DNA of 64,000 nt, taken from the NCBI GenBank assembly GCA_910578935.1, contig CAJTSM010000005.1, positions 88,215 through 152,214 on the forward strand. Direction: 5' to 3'. Below the pieces are notes generated by a model that was given only the letters and a program-made list of their open reading frames with translations, was not told the origin of the DNA and ran no database searches. Below are positions 44,845 to 53,440 of this stretch, piece by piece; the stretch's first letter is position 1; each line of letters begins with the position of its first letter. Made by a program: the position numbers and the translations under genes. The DNA comes from an uncultured Oscillibacter sp. GTDB taxonomy: Bacteria; Bacillota; Clostridia; Oscillospirales; Oscillospiraceae.

Positions 44845-45718
44845 AAATATCCTCCCCTCGCAGAATGGAGAAGGGCAGGGCCGACAGAGTCCCCGCTTCT
44901 CCCCGGGCGGCTTCCACCGCCCGACGCACCGCCAGGTATCCGGCGGCGTAATCACTCCAGGCCGCCATGGCGGTGATGCTTCCCCGTTCCAAACAGGCGG
45001 TGATGGCAGCAGATGTTCCCACGCCGTAAAGAGCAAAGCCGCGTTCTTCACTCTCTTTTTTCTCAGCGGCGCGCTGTGTGGCGGCGGGCTCAAAGGCCAT
45101 CACCCACAGGGCCGCTTCCTCCGGCAGGGTCTGAATCCGCCGGGCAGGGACGCCGGCGCCGGCCAGCGCTGCCTCTGCCGCCTCCAGACGGCCGGTGATC
45201 CCGGAGCATGGTCCGGCGGTGTCCAAAAGCAGTACCTCGCCGCCGTTCCAGTCCTCCAGAAGGGCTTCCGCCAGCTGCCGCCCCAGGGCGGGGTTGTCCG
45301 GGGATACTACCCCGGCCGCCCCCTCCATAGGGGACTCCAGCGTCACTGTGGGACAGACCACCAGCCATTGTTCCAGAGCGGCGGAAAGAGCGGACGGGTC
45401 CGCCGGCACCGCCACCAGCGCCGCCGCGCCTCCTTCGATCTCCCGGAGAAACAGAATTTCCTGTTCGGCGCTGTCGTTGGGAGTAGTGAGGGTGAGAAAA
45501 CGGAGCTCTGCCCCCAGTTCATCCGCCGCCTGTTCCATACCCTGCCGGGCGGTGGTCCAGCCGGAGCTGTCCGTATCCCGGAGCATAACGGAAAGGGAGA
45601 GCAGCTGAGGGGATGCCCGGCCCCGAAACACCTGGGGGATCACCAGGGAGAGTATCACCGCCAGCCCCAGCACGGCCAGGATTCCGATTTGAATCCAGTT
45701 GCTTTTTCTTGATTTCAT
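44789..45718 (-). CDS. membrane-tethered sugar-binding-like protein
   Basis: 309 residues. One N-terminal helix (about 9-30) without a lipobox, then a divergent periplasmic-binding fold (SVMLRDTDSSGWTTARQGME; REIEGGAAALVAVPADPSAL; VVSPDNPALGRQLAEAL; CSGITGRLEAAEAAL). Its start overlaps the kinase stop (ATGA), so it is probably a partner that passes ligand binding to the kinase, as XylFII or similar tethered binding proteins do in Firmicutes. That role is inference. Confidence 0.75.
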   Translation of the reverse strand: MKSRKSNWIQIGILAVLGLAVILSLVIPQVFRGRASPQLLSLSVMLRDTDSSGWTTARQGMEQAADELGAELRFLTLTTPNDSAEQEILFLREIEGGAAALVAVPADPSALSAALEQWLVVCPTVTLESPMEGAAGVVSPDNPALGRQLAEALLEDWNGGEVLLLDTAGPCSGITGRLEAAEAALAGAGVPARRIQTLPEEAALWVMAFEPAATQRAAEKKESEERGFALYGVGTSAAITACLERGSITAMAAWSDYAAGYLAVRRAVEAARGEAGTLSALPFSILRGEDIYAPENQKLLFPIMSSSSR

Positions 45719-47529
45719 AAAACCTCCCCCTGCTGGCAGCAGTCCGCCGCCTCTTTGTCCAGAGCCGGAAGGCGGATGCGGACCAGCGTACCCTCGTCCG
45801 GCTCGCTGAAAATGGTGAGGCCGTATCCCTCTCCAAAGGTGAGGGACACCCGCTGATGGACATTCCGGACTCCGATCCCGGAGCCGCCGGAGCCGTTTGC
45901 CGGCCGGTCTTCGTCCAGGAGGGACGCCGCCAGCTCCGGACGCATTCCAAGACCGTTGTCCGCTACGTCGATGAGGAGGTCGCTTTCCTCCAGATACGCG
46001 GTGACGCGGATCACGCCGTCGTCCTCAGCGCTGGCACAGCCGTGGTAAATGGCGTTTTCCAGCAGAGGCTGGATGATGAGTTTCAGAGTATACAAGCCTT
46101 CGGTTCCGGGCTGGGCCTCAATTTCCGTGACAAATTTGTTTTTGAATCGGATTTGCTGGATGTTCATGTAGTGCCGGGCGTGGTCCAGCTCGTCCGCCAG
46201 GGGAATGATGCTCTTGCCCCGGCTCAGGGAGATGCGGAACAGCCGGGCCAGGGAGGTGACCATCTGAATGGCCTCCTGCCGCTGGCCGGATTCGGTCATC
46301 CAAATGACGGAGTCCAGGGTGTTGTAGAGGAAGTGCGGGTTGATCTGGGATTGCAAGACTTCCAGCTCGCTGCGGCGCTTTTGCTCCTCCTGCCGGACAA
46401 TGTCGTCCATCAGATGCCGCATGGTGGACACCATGGAAGCGACGGCGTGGCTCAGCCGCTGAACCTCATAGCAGCCGCCCTCTTCGATTTCCACTCCCGC
46501 AAGGCCCCGGTCCAGCTCCCGTATGGAGCGCTCCAGGCGGCGGATCGGGTCCGAGATGCGGGCGGAGATCAAAAAGTTCAGGAAGGAAATCAGGAAGATG
46601 GCAAACAGCAGCAGTGTCAGACCGAAGAGGAGGGGCTGGAGGGAAGAGTCCGCCCAGCTTCGGGTGGGGACCACGCCTACCAGCTTCCATCCGGTGTAGC
46701 CCACGGTTTTGATGGTAACCTGCCGGGCCTGGCCCCGGAACTTTTCTTGGTGGCTGCCGTCCCGGTAGGAAGCGGCTTCCCGGTTATTTTCTGTTAAAAG
46801 ATCCGCGTAAATAAGCTGCTGCCGGGGGTGATAGATCAGCTCTCCGCTGCCGTCGATGAGGTAGAGATAACCGTTTCCGCCCAGAGTCACGCCCCGGCAG
46901 ACCTGCTCGATTCCGCTGAAGCTCATATCCACCAGGAGTACGCCTCCCTCAGTGGCTCCGTCCCGGGTCAGCTGGACGTGACGGCTTAGGGAAACAACCC
47001 AGCGGTAGGGATAGTCCGGATCGTCAAAGATATTTTGGACATGGGGAGTGGAGAAGTGGAGGTTTTCCATATTTTGGCTGGCGGCCTGAAACCAGCCGCT
47101 CTCCGCCGGGGCGGCGTCTCGCTTCACAGATGTAAGCGGCACCGCGGCCACCAGCCCGCCCTGTCCGTCAAAGACTGCCAGAGACACCAAATCGTCCCGG
47201 TTCTCCTCATAGAGAAGGCTCAGGTCCCCGGTGAGGTCGTCTTCCGCCAGATCCATATTTTTGATGCTCCGGTAATACACCGTGTCGGAAATCCGCATCA
47301 TCCGGCGGAGGTAGCTGTCCAGATTCAAATTGGCTTGGGCCAGCACCCGCTGGGTATTCTCCGCCACCATCTGTTCGCTGGCGGCGGAAAAGCGCCAGAC
47401 CAGGCTGGCTCCCATCAGCACCATGCCCGCCGCCGCTACGGCGGTGAAGGACAGGGAGAGGACCATCTGAATGCTCATTTTGCGGTAGCGCTCCGCCCAT
47501 TGGGCGGCAAGGCGGCGGAATACCGTCAT
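45715..47529 (-). CDS. YesM-type sensor histidine kinase
   Basis: 604 residues. ATG 47529 behind AAGGGGGG. Helix (about 20-42), extracytoplasmic dCache-like sensor (about 43-280: HVQLTRDGATEGGVLLVDMS), helix, HAMP, then a His_kinase/HATPase pair with His in QINPHFLYNTLDS (about 385-397) and NGLGM. It is a YesM/LytS-type kinase that works with AraC-type regulators such as the one at 48901. The neighbouring binding proteins suggest it reports on a sugar. Confidence 0.9.
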   Translation of the reverse strand: MTVFRRLAAQWAERYRKMSIQMVLSLSFTAVAAAGMVLMGASLVWRFSAASEQMVAENTQRVLAQANLNLDSYLRRMMRISDTVYYRSIKNMDLAEDDLTGDLSLLYEENRDDLVSLAVFDGQGGLVAAVPLTSVKRDAAPAESGWFQAASQNMENLHFSTPHVQNIFDDPDYPYRWVVSLSRHVQLTRDGATEGGVLLVDMSFSGIEQVCRGVTLGGNGYLYLIDGSGELIYHPRQQLIYADLLTENNREAASYRDGSHQEKFRGQARQVTIKTVGYTGWKLVGVVPTRSWADSSLQPLLFGLTLLLFAIFLISFLNFLISARISDPIRRLERSIRELDRGLAGVEIEEGGCYEVQRLSHAVASMVSTMRHLMDDIVRQEEQKRRSELEVLQSQINPHFLYNTLDSVIWMTESGQRQEAIQMVTSLARLFRISLSRGKSIIPLADELDHARHYMNIQQIRFKNKFVTEIEAQPGTEGLYTLKLIIQPLLENAIYHGCASAEDDGVIRVTAYLEESDLLIDVADNGLGMRPELAASLLDEDRPANGSGGSGIGVRNVHQRVSLTFGEGYGLTIFSEPDEGTLVRIRLPALDKEAADCCQQGEVL

Positions 47530-47579
47530 GGAGGTTCCCCCCTTCTCTTTAAGCGGCCCGCTTTTCCTCCGGAAAAGCA

Positions 47580-47601
47580 ATGCCGGGCCATGGCCCGGCA
47601 T
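47580..47601. repeat. 22-bp palindrome before the kinase gene
   Basis: ATGCCGGGCC / GGCCCGGCAT perfect hairpin with no loop beyond the central AT; minus side runs into TGCTTTT. It lies in the 267-nt gap between the lipoprotein and kinase genes with element A. Confidence 0.5.
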
Positions 47602-47635
47602 GAAACATCCCTGGGCGCAGGCTCTTGGCGTTTAA

Positions 47636-47800
47636 TTAGGCCGCATTTGAACATTGGCGAAATGCCCAACGGTGAGAGATGTTTCCGCCAATCAAGACAA
47701 ATTTACGCAGGCGGGCTGCCGCCCGGCAAGAAAATTTAACGTGGAGCGGTGAAAAGAATCCGCTGTTTGGCAGCTTTGACATGCTTCAAACAAGGCCTAA
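47636..47800. repeat. MITE-like element A
   Basis: 165 bp. Ends TTAGGCC-GCA-TTTGAA (47636) and TTCAAACAAGGCCTAA (47785-47800) are imperfect inverted repeats. Core 47686-47741 matches 53206-53261 in element B at 52 of 56 positions. Its ends match element C (16400-16566) in inverse orientation. Non-coding. The TAG stop of the lipoprotein gene lies in its right end. Confidence 0.75.
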
Positions 47801-48888
47801 CCGCCCCGGTTCACGGGAATGGCCCAGGGCTGGAAAAAGCCCTCCGGTGCGTCCTTGTAATGCAAGCTGATACAATAGCCGTTTTCCTCCCCCGGCAGGC
47901 TTCCCGGCGGGAAGTCCACGGACACGTTCTCCGGGAAGAAGACGAACATGTCCCCCTTCAGGGCCTCGCTCATGGCCGCCCGGAGCTCCGGCTCGTCCAC
48001 CCAGCCGCACAGCTCCGGGAAGCGGCGGCGGACCTCCGCCTCCGGAACGGCGAAGAGATCCCAGTTGTCGATCTTCTCCCCCGTCTCCCGGTCAAAAGCC
48101 CCGCCGGACTGCCGTTCATAGCTAAGCCGCCCGCCGTACTCCTGGGGCAGTCTCAGGCTGGTCACGAAGTACATGATTTTGTCATTGGAGGCGGAGGGGG
48201 CTGCGTCCTGTTGGACCCAGTCACACTCGAACGCCTCCCCCAGTTCCTGATAAGCGGCATAGGATCTCTCCAGCTCCTCCCGCTCGTCGTACAAGGGGCC
48301 CTGGGCCTCGTAGTAGGCCCGGACCTTCTCCTGGGCCTGGGGAGTCAGATCGTCGAAGCTCTCCAGGCTCATGACATAGTGGTTTTCCGGGCCCCCGTTG
48401 TCGTCCACCCGCAGCAGCTCCGTCCCGTCGAAGAGCTGGTAGGTGCGGTTATCGCCTTGACCCCCGTTTTCCATGACGTCTATGGCGGTTCCGTCCCGGA
48501 GAGTCAGGGCGTTTCGCTTCAGGATACCGTTGATGTGGACGCTCTGCCCCCAGTAGGCGGGGATGCTCTCCCCCTCCGCCGTCTCCAGCTTCTCCTTCCT
48601 GGGATAGCACCAGGCGCTGAGCTCGTTCCCCGGCTGAAGGTCCTTTCGGAACGCTTCCATCGCCTCCTCGCCGGTCCAGCTTCCCTCTCCCCTGGGCCAG
48701 ACGCTGGTCTTCTCCGCCAGCAGCACGCCGGTGCGCTTCCCGTCCCGCTCCAGGATGAGGGCGGACAGGCTCCCGTCCTCCGCCGTCTGGACCTCCGCCA
48801 GAGCGCCGGAGATGTTCTTCTCATCCTGGCACGCTGTCAGGCCCAGGGCCAGCAGGGCCGCCAGCATGAACGCAAGGGTTCGCTTCAT
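47797..48888 (-). CDS. lipoprotein with RsiV/DUF3298-like domain
   Basis: 363 residues. Lipobox GLTAC (Cys20). The middle has SVHINGILKRNALTLRDGT and GNNR-type loops; the C-terminal 140 residues (YFVTSLRLPQEYGGRLSYER to FVFFPENVSVDFPPGSLPG) resemble the DUF3298 domain of RsiV, an extracytoplasmic sensor. It lies 12 nt after the YesN-type regulator gene and ahead of the kinase, so it may belong to the sugar-sensing set. Its stop codon is inside a repeat element. Confidence 0.72.
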   Translation of the reverse strand: MKRTLAFMLAALLALGLTACQDEKNISGALAEVQTAEDGSLSALILERDGKRTGVLLAEKTSVWPRGEGSWTGEEAMEAFRKDLQPGNELSAWCYPRKEKLETAEGESIPAYWGQSVHINGILKRNALTLRDGTAIDVMENGGQGDNRTYQLFDGTELLRVDDNGGPENHYVMSLESFDDLTPQAQEKVRAYYEAQGPLYDEREELERSYAAYQELGEAFECDWVQQDAAPSASNDKIMYFVTSLRLPQEYGGRLSYERQSGGAFDRETGEKIDNWDLFAVPEAEVRRRFPELCGWVDEPELRAAMSEALKGDMFVFFPENVSVDFPPGSLPGEENGYCISLHYKDAPEGFFQPWAIPVNRGG

Positions 48889-48900
48889 CGGATATCCCTC

Positions 48901-50502
48901 CTAACTCTTCTGTCCCGCCCGGAATTTGGACGGGGACAGGCCGAAGTGCCGTTTGAAGACATAGCTGAAATAGTTGGGGTCCGTGAATCCCGTGGCCTCG
49001 GCAATGCGATAGGTCTTCTCGTCCGTTTCCCGGAGGAGACGGGCGGCCTCCTCCATGCGGACTTTTGTGACGTAGGCGGTGAAGGACAGCCCAACCTCCC
49101 GCTTGAAGAGGGTGGAGAAATAGGTGGGGGACAGGTGAATGTGGGAACACAGGGCCTCCACACTGAGCTGCTCATCGGTGTAGTGACCGGCAATATAATC
49201 CTTGGCCCGCTCCACCATCTGCCAGGCGGAATCGCTCCGCCGCCGTCCCAGCAGATCATGGAGCCGCCCGCAGCGCTCCGCCAGCCAATTGCCCAGCTCC
49301 TCCAGGCTGGAGAAGTCGGAGACGGACACCGCCCCGGTGAAACCTTCGCCGAAGACCTCTTCTACCGGAAGTCCGCCGGACCGGGTCAGCCGGACCAGGC
49401 AGGTCACCACCTCCAACAAAAAGAGGTCGCACTTGGAAAGAGACAATCCCGCGTGGCGCAGGCGTTCCATCAGTTCCCGGACCACTGCTTCCAGCTGTTC
49501 TTGAGTGCCCAGCTTTACGGCGGCGGAGAGGACCCGCTGGTCCTCCTCCTCAAAGGAGGGCGCGGTGGCGGACTGCGGCTCCTGGTCGCCGATATAGATC
49601 ACCCGGCCTCCGCCTGCCAGCACCCGGTAATCCAGAGCGGACCGGGCCCCGGCGGCGCTGCGGTTCAGCTCCTCCGACCCCCGGCAGGGCAGGCCCACCC
49701 CGGTGGTGAGACGGAGGCCAAGATAGCTCTGAGACAGGCGGGAGAGCCGCTCCAGCTCCTCCAAGAGGGGGTAGAGCCGGTCCTCCCGGTCCAAGTGGAC
49801 CAGCAGCGCCGCCATGTCTCCGTAGAGCACCACCCGGGCGGCGCAGCCCTCCAGGGCAAAGTGTTTTTCTAGGAAGGACTGGACGGACAGCAGCAGCAGC
49901 TCATCCCGCTCCCCCTCGTCTCCCAGGCCGTCCACGTGGACCAGCGCTGTAGTCCAAAGGCCTTGGGGCAGGTCGATTTCATACCGGGCCGCCCGGTCCT
50001 GGACCTGCTCCGGACGGAGCTGGCCGCTTAAAAGCCGGGTGTAAAACAGCTCCCGCAGCACCGGGAGACTCTCTTCATACCGGCGGCGCAGAGTTTCCAT
50101 GTCCCGCCGCTCCAGCCGCTGACAGTCCAGCTGCTCCCGGAGTTTTGCCAGCACCTGCATCAGTTCCGGCGCGTTGATGGGTTTCAGAACGTACTCGGAC
50201 ACACCCAGGCTCATGGCCCGGCGGGCGTACTCGAAGTCGTCGAAGCCGGAAAACACCACCAGCCGGGCCCCCGGCAGGGAAACCCGCAGCCTCCGGCACA
50301 GCTCCAGGCCGTCCATAAAGGGCATCTTGATGTCGGTAAGCACCACGTCGGGGCGGAGCTGATCCGCCAGTTCCAGGGCTTCCTCACCGTTGCCCGCCTC
50401 TCCCACCAGGGTGAAGCCCAGGGAGGGCCAGTCGATTTTCCGGCTGATTCCGGAGCGGATTTCCTCTTCATCATCGGCCAGCAGCACCCGGTATTCCTCC
50501 AT
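48901..50502 (-). CDS. YesN-type AraC-family response regulator
   Basis: 533 residues. ATG 50502 behind AAAAGGAGGG. Receiver domain (about 1-120; DDEEE, phospho-Asp in VVLTDIKMP near 54, Lys in VLKPINAPE near 103), a long linker (about 125-420), and two HTH AraC helices at the C-terminus (LSPTYFSTLFKREVGLSF; DPNYFSYVFKRHFGLSPSKF). Together with the YesM kinase it is a standard pair controlling sugar-uptake operons; mglBAC next to it is the obvious target. The stop is TAG at 48901. Confidence 0.92.
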   Translation of the reverse strand: MEEYRVLLADDEEEIRSGISRKIDWPSLGFTLVGEAGNGEEALELADQLRPDVVLTDIKMPFMDGLELCRRLRVSLPGARLVVFSGFDDFEYARRAMSLGVSEYVLKPINAPELMQVLAKLREQLDCQRLERRDMETLRRRYEESLPVLRELFYTRLLSGQLRPEQVQDRAARYEIDLPQGLWTTALVHVDGLGDEGERDELLLLSVQSFLEKHFALEGCAARVVLYGDMAALLVHLDREDRLYPLLEELERLSRLSQSYLGLRLTTGVGLPCRGSEELNRSAAGARSALDYRVLAGGGRVIYIGDQEPQSATAPSFEEEDQRVLSAAVKLGTQEQLEAVVRELMERLRHAGLSLSKCDLFLLEVVTCLVRLTRSGGLPVEEVFGEGFTGAVSVSDFSSLEELGNWLAERCGRLHDLLGRRRSDSAWQMVERAKDYIAGHYTDEQLSVEALCSHIHLSPTYFSTLFKREVGLSFTAYVTKVRMEEAARLLRETDEKTYRIAEATGFTDPNYFSYVFKRHFGLSPSKFRAGQKS

Positions 50503-50611
50503 CGAAGTTCCCTCCTTTTCCGTCTGTCCCCAGTATACAGCAAAAGCGGCTGTTTGAAAAGGTCCGGCGCAGAACGCGCCGGACCTTGCCGGTTTTTCCA
50601 GATGCGTTTTC

Positions 50612-51607
50612 TTACTTCTTTGCCAGATACTTCCGCAGGTCCAGAGCAACCGCCACAATGATGACAAGGCCCTGGGCGATAAAAGTGTAGGCCGGGTCCA
50701 CACGGAGGAACTGGAGGCAGATCTTCAGAATCTCGAACACCAGCACGCCGATGAGGATGCCGCCGACTTTGCCCACGCCGCCGTTGGTGGACACGCCGCC
50801 GATCGTGCAGGCCGCGATGGCTTCCAGCTCATAGCCGAAGCCTGTAGCGGTGGAGGCGCCGCCGGCCTTGGCGCCCACCAGGAAGCCCGCGATGGCGTAC
50901 AGGATGGAGGCCAGAACGTAAATGCGGATGATCGTCGCCGGGACATTGACGCCGGCCACCTGGGCCGCGCTCTCGTTTCCGCCGATGGCGTACATGTACT
51001 TGCCGTGCCGGGTCTTGTTATACAGGAACAGCATATAGGCCCCTACGATGACGGCGAAAATGGCCAGATACGGAATGGGGCCCAGGGAGCCCAGGGCCAC
51101 CTGGGAATAGGAGCTCTTGAAGCCGCCCAGGGGGTCGTTGCCCGTCACCACAGAGCAGAGGCCGTAGACAATGGTCTGCATGCCCAGGGTGGCGATGAAG
51201 GGGGGCACTTTCAAGAAAGCGATGACGCAGCCGTTAATGGCTCCGAACACGGCCATGATGACGATGACCAGCAGCAGGGCCGCGAACCACGGAAGGTCCG
51301 GCATCCAGGGCAGAGCCCGGGCGGCGTAGTCCACGCTCTGGAGCATCATGGCGGCAAGGCAGGCGGAGAGGCCCACCTGACGGCCGGCGGACAGGTCCGT
51401 GCCCTTGGTAATCAGGCATCCGGAGACGCCGCAGGCGATGATGAACCGGGGGGACACGTTGACCACCAGGTTTTTAAAGTTGGCGGGCTTGAAGAAGTTA
51501 TCCGTAACGCAGCCCACCACAAAGGCCAGGAGCAAAATGAGAATAATGATGGCGTTGTTGGACAGGAAATTCATGACGGACTTCGCGGTAATTTTTCTAT
51601 TCTCCAT
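50612..51607 (-). CDS. mglC: galactose/methyl-galactoside ABC permease
   Basis: 331 residues with 8-10 membrane segments. MglC features include the N-terminal FVVGCVTDNFFKPANFKNL, GAINGCVIAFLKVPPFIATLG (about 125-145) and GGNESAAQVAGVNV (about 208-221). It forms the pore for MglA. Gap of 14 nt from mglA. ATG 51607 with GGAGAGA. Confidence 0.92.
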   Translation of the reverse strand: MENRKITAKSVMNFLSNNAIIILILLLAFVVGCVTDNFFKPANFKNLVVNVSPRFIIACGVSGCLITKGTDLSAGRQVGLSACLAAMMLQSVDYAARALPWMPDLPWFAALLLVIVIMAVFGAINGCVIAFLKVPPFIATLGMQTIVYGLCSVVTGNDPLGGFKSSYSQVALGSLGPIPYLAIFAVIVGAYMLFLYNKTRHGKYMYAIGGNESAAQVAGVNVPATIIRIYVLASILYAIAGFLVGAKAGGASTATGFGYELEAIAACTIGGVSTNGGVGKVGGILIGVLVFEILKICLQFLRVDPAYTFIAQGLVIIVAVALDLRKYLAKK

Positions 51608-51621
51608 GGTTTCTCTCCTCC

Positions 51622-53130
51622 TTATTCAAACTGGGTGGCCAGGGCCATGATGTTCTCCTGGTTGGCGTCTTTCCCGTCGATGAAGCCGGTGACCCGGCCG
51701 TCGCACATGACCATGATCCGGTCGGACATGCCGATCAGCTCGCTCATCTCGGAGGAGATCATGATGACGCTCTTGCCCTGCTTCGCCAGCTCGGCGATGA
51801 TGCAGTAGATCTCATACTTCGCGCCCACGTCGATGCCACGGGTGGGTTCGTCCAGAATGAACACGTCCGGGTCGTTGGCAAGCCACCGGCTGATGAGCAC
51901 CTTTTGCTGGTTGCCGCCGGAGAGGGATTGAATCAGGGTCTTGGACGAAGGGGTCTTGATGGAGAGCTTGGCCACGTTGTCTTGGACCAGCTTCTCGATT
52001 TTCCCGTCATCCAGCATAAAGCCGCCGATGAGATACTGGTTCAAAGAGGCGATGGACACGTTGTCCGCAATGGAGAGGACGCCCAGGATGCCCGTGGCCC
52101 GGCGGTCCTCCGTCAGCATGGCGATGCCGCTGTCGATGGCCTGTTTGGGCTGGTTGATTTTCAGCTCCCTGCCTTTATAGGTGATCCTGCCCGCGCTGTG
52201 GCAGCGGAGGCCGAAGAGGCCCTCCATCAGCTCCGTGCGCTGGGCGCCCACCAGGCCCGCAACGCCCAGAATCTCGCCCTTGCGGACCTGGAAGGAGGCA
52301 TGGCGGAAGCTCTTGGGATTGATGGAGGTGAAGTCCTCCACCTCGAAGACCACTTCGCCGGGGACGTTGCTCCGGGGCGGATAGAGGTTGGAGAGCTCCC
52401 GGCCCACCATCTTGGTGATGATAAAGTCCGTGGTCAGGCCCTTGGCGTCCCAGGTGCCGATGTACTGGCCGTCCCGCATGATGGTGACTTCGTCGCTGAT
52501 GCGAAGGATTTCGTCCATCTTGTGGGAGATGTAGACAATGGAGACTCCCTTGCTCCTCAGCTCGTTGACGATGGTGAAGAGGGCTTCCACCTCCGCCGCC
52601 GTCAGGGAGGACGTGGGCTCGTCCAAGATCAGGACCTTACAGTCGGCGGACACGGCCTTGGCAATCTCCACCAGCTGCATCTGAGAGACGCTGAGAGTGC
52701 CCAGCTTGGCCTTGGGATCGTAGTTTAAATGGACCTCCTTCAAGACCGCCGCCGCGTCCTGGTACATTTTCTCGTGGTCCACGGTGACGATAGGTCCAAC
52801 GCGTTTGGTAGGATAGCGGCCCACATAAATGTTCTCACCGATGCTCCGCTCCGGAATGGGCTGGAGTTCCTGGTGCACCATGGCGATGCCCCGGTTCAGC
52901 GCGTCCAGAGGGCCCTTGATCTGAACCTTTTCACCCTCGTAAATCACTTCGCCCTCGTCCATGTGGTAAATGCCGAACATGCACTTCATCAGCGTGGACT
53001 TGCCCGCGCCGTTTTCTCCCATCAGCGCGTGGACGGTGCCGGGGCGGAGCTTGAGCTGTGCGTGATCCAGGGCCTTGACACCGGGGAAGGTCTTGACCAC
53101 GTCACGCATTTCCAAACGATATTCTGACAA
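51622..53130 (-). CDS. mglA: galactose/methyl-galactoside ABC ATPase
   Basis: 502 residues, two ATPase domains in tandem. First: GENGAGKST (about 37-45), LSVSQMQL signature, LILDEPTSSL. Second: Walker-A-like loop GLVGAQRTE, canonical signature LSGGNQQK (about 405-412), VFILDEPTRGIDVGA. The degenerate second P-loop is usual for RbsA/MglA-type proteins. It lies between mglB (310 nt upstream, with a repeat element and a hairpin) and mglC. Confidence 0.94.
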   Translation of the reverse strand: MSEYRLEMRDVVKTFPGVKALDHAQLKLRPGTVHALMGENGAGKSTLMKCMFGIYHMDEGEVIYEGEKVQIKGPLDALNRGIAMVHQELQPIPERSIGENIYVGRYPTKRVGPIVTVDHEKMYQDAAAVLKEVHLNYDPKAKLGTLSVSQMQLVEIAKAVSADCKVLILDEPTSSLTAAEVEALFTIVNELRSKGVSIVYISHKMDEILRISDEVTIMRDGQYIGTWDAKGLTTDFIITKMVGRELSNLYPPRSNVPGEVVFEVEDFTSINPKSFRHASFQVRKGEILGVAGLVGAQRTELMEGLFGLRCHSAGRITYKGRELKINQPKQAIDSGIAMLTEDRRATGILGVLSIADNVSIASLNQYLIGGFMLDDGKIEKLVQDNVAKLSIKTPSSKTLIQSLSGGNQQKVLISRWLANDPDVFILDEPTRGIDVGAKYEIYCIIAELAKQGKSVIMISSEMSELIGMSDRIMVMCDGRVTGFIDGKDANQENIMALATQFE

Positions 53131-53156
53131 TTTACTGTCCCCCCTTGTTCATGTTA

Positions 53157-53319
53157 AGAACCTGTATTCATAAGCGGGGGATACTGGATGAGCAGGGGAC
53201 TTTGGCGCCAATCGAGGCAAATTTTCGCAGGCGGGCTGTCGCCCGGCAAGAAAATTTAACGAAGAGCGGCGGCAAAAGAACCGCTCAGACAGCGTTCAAC
53301 GCTTATGAATACAGGTTCT
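53157..53319. repeat. MITE-like element B
   Basis: 163 bp between mglB and mglA. Perfect 20-bp terminal inverted repeats: AGAACCTGTATTCATAAGCG (53157-53176) and complement (53300-53319). The core 53206-53261 matches element A almost identically and can fold (AAATTTT ... AAAATTT, GGCGGGC/GTCGCCC). The ends differ from those of A and C but resemble the 10561 mini-element. Non-coding. Confidence 0.8.
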
Positions 53320-53377
53320 AACTTTTCCATAACCGGCAAAAATGGCGGGAGCCGGATTTCACCGGCTATGGAAAAGA

Positions 53378-53405
53378 GGGGCGCGTGCGCTTTGGCACGC
53401 GCCCC
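53378..53405 (-). terminator. hairpin after mglB
   Basis: GGGGCGCGTGC (53378-53388) pairs perfectly with 53395-53405; the minus side continues TCTTTTCC. It probably lets only part of transcription reach mglA, keeping binding protein in excess. Confidence 0.75.
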
Positions 53406-53440
53406 TGTCAGACGTTTTCGCGTTGTTTGATGAACTTGGA

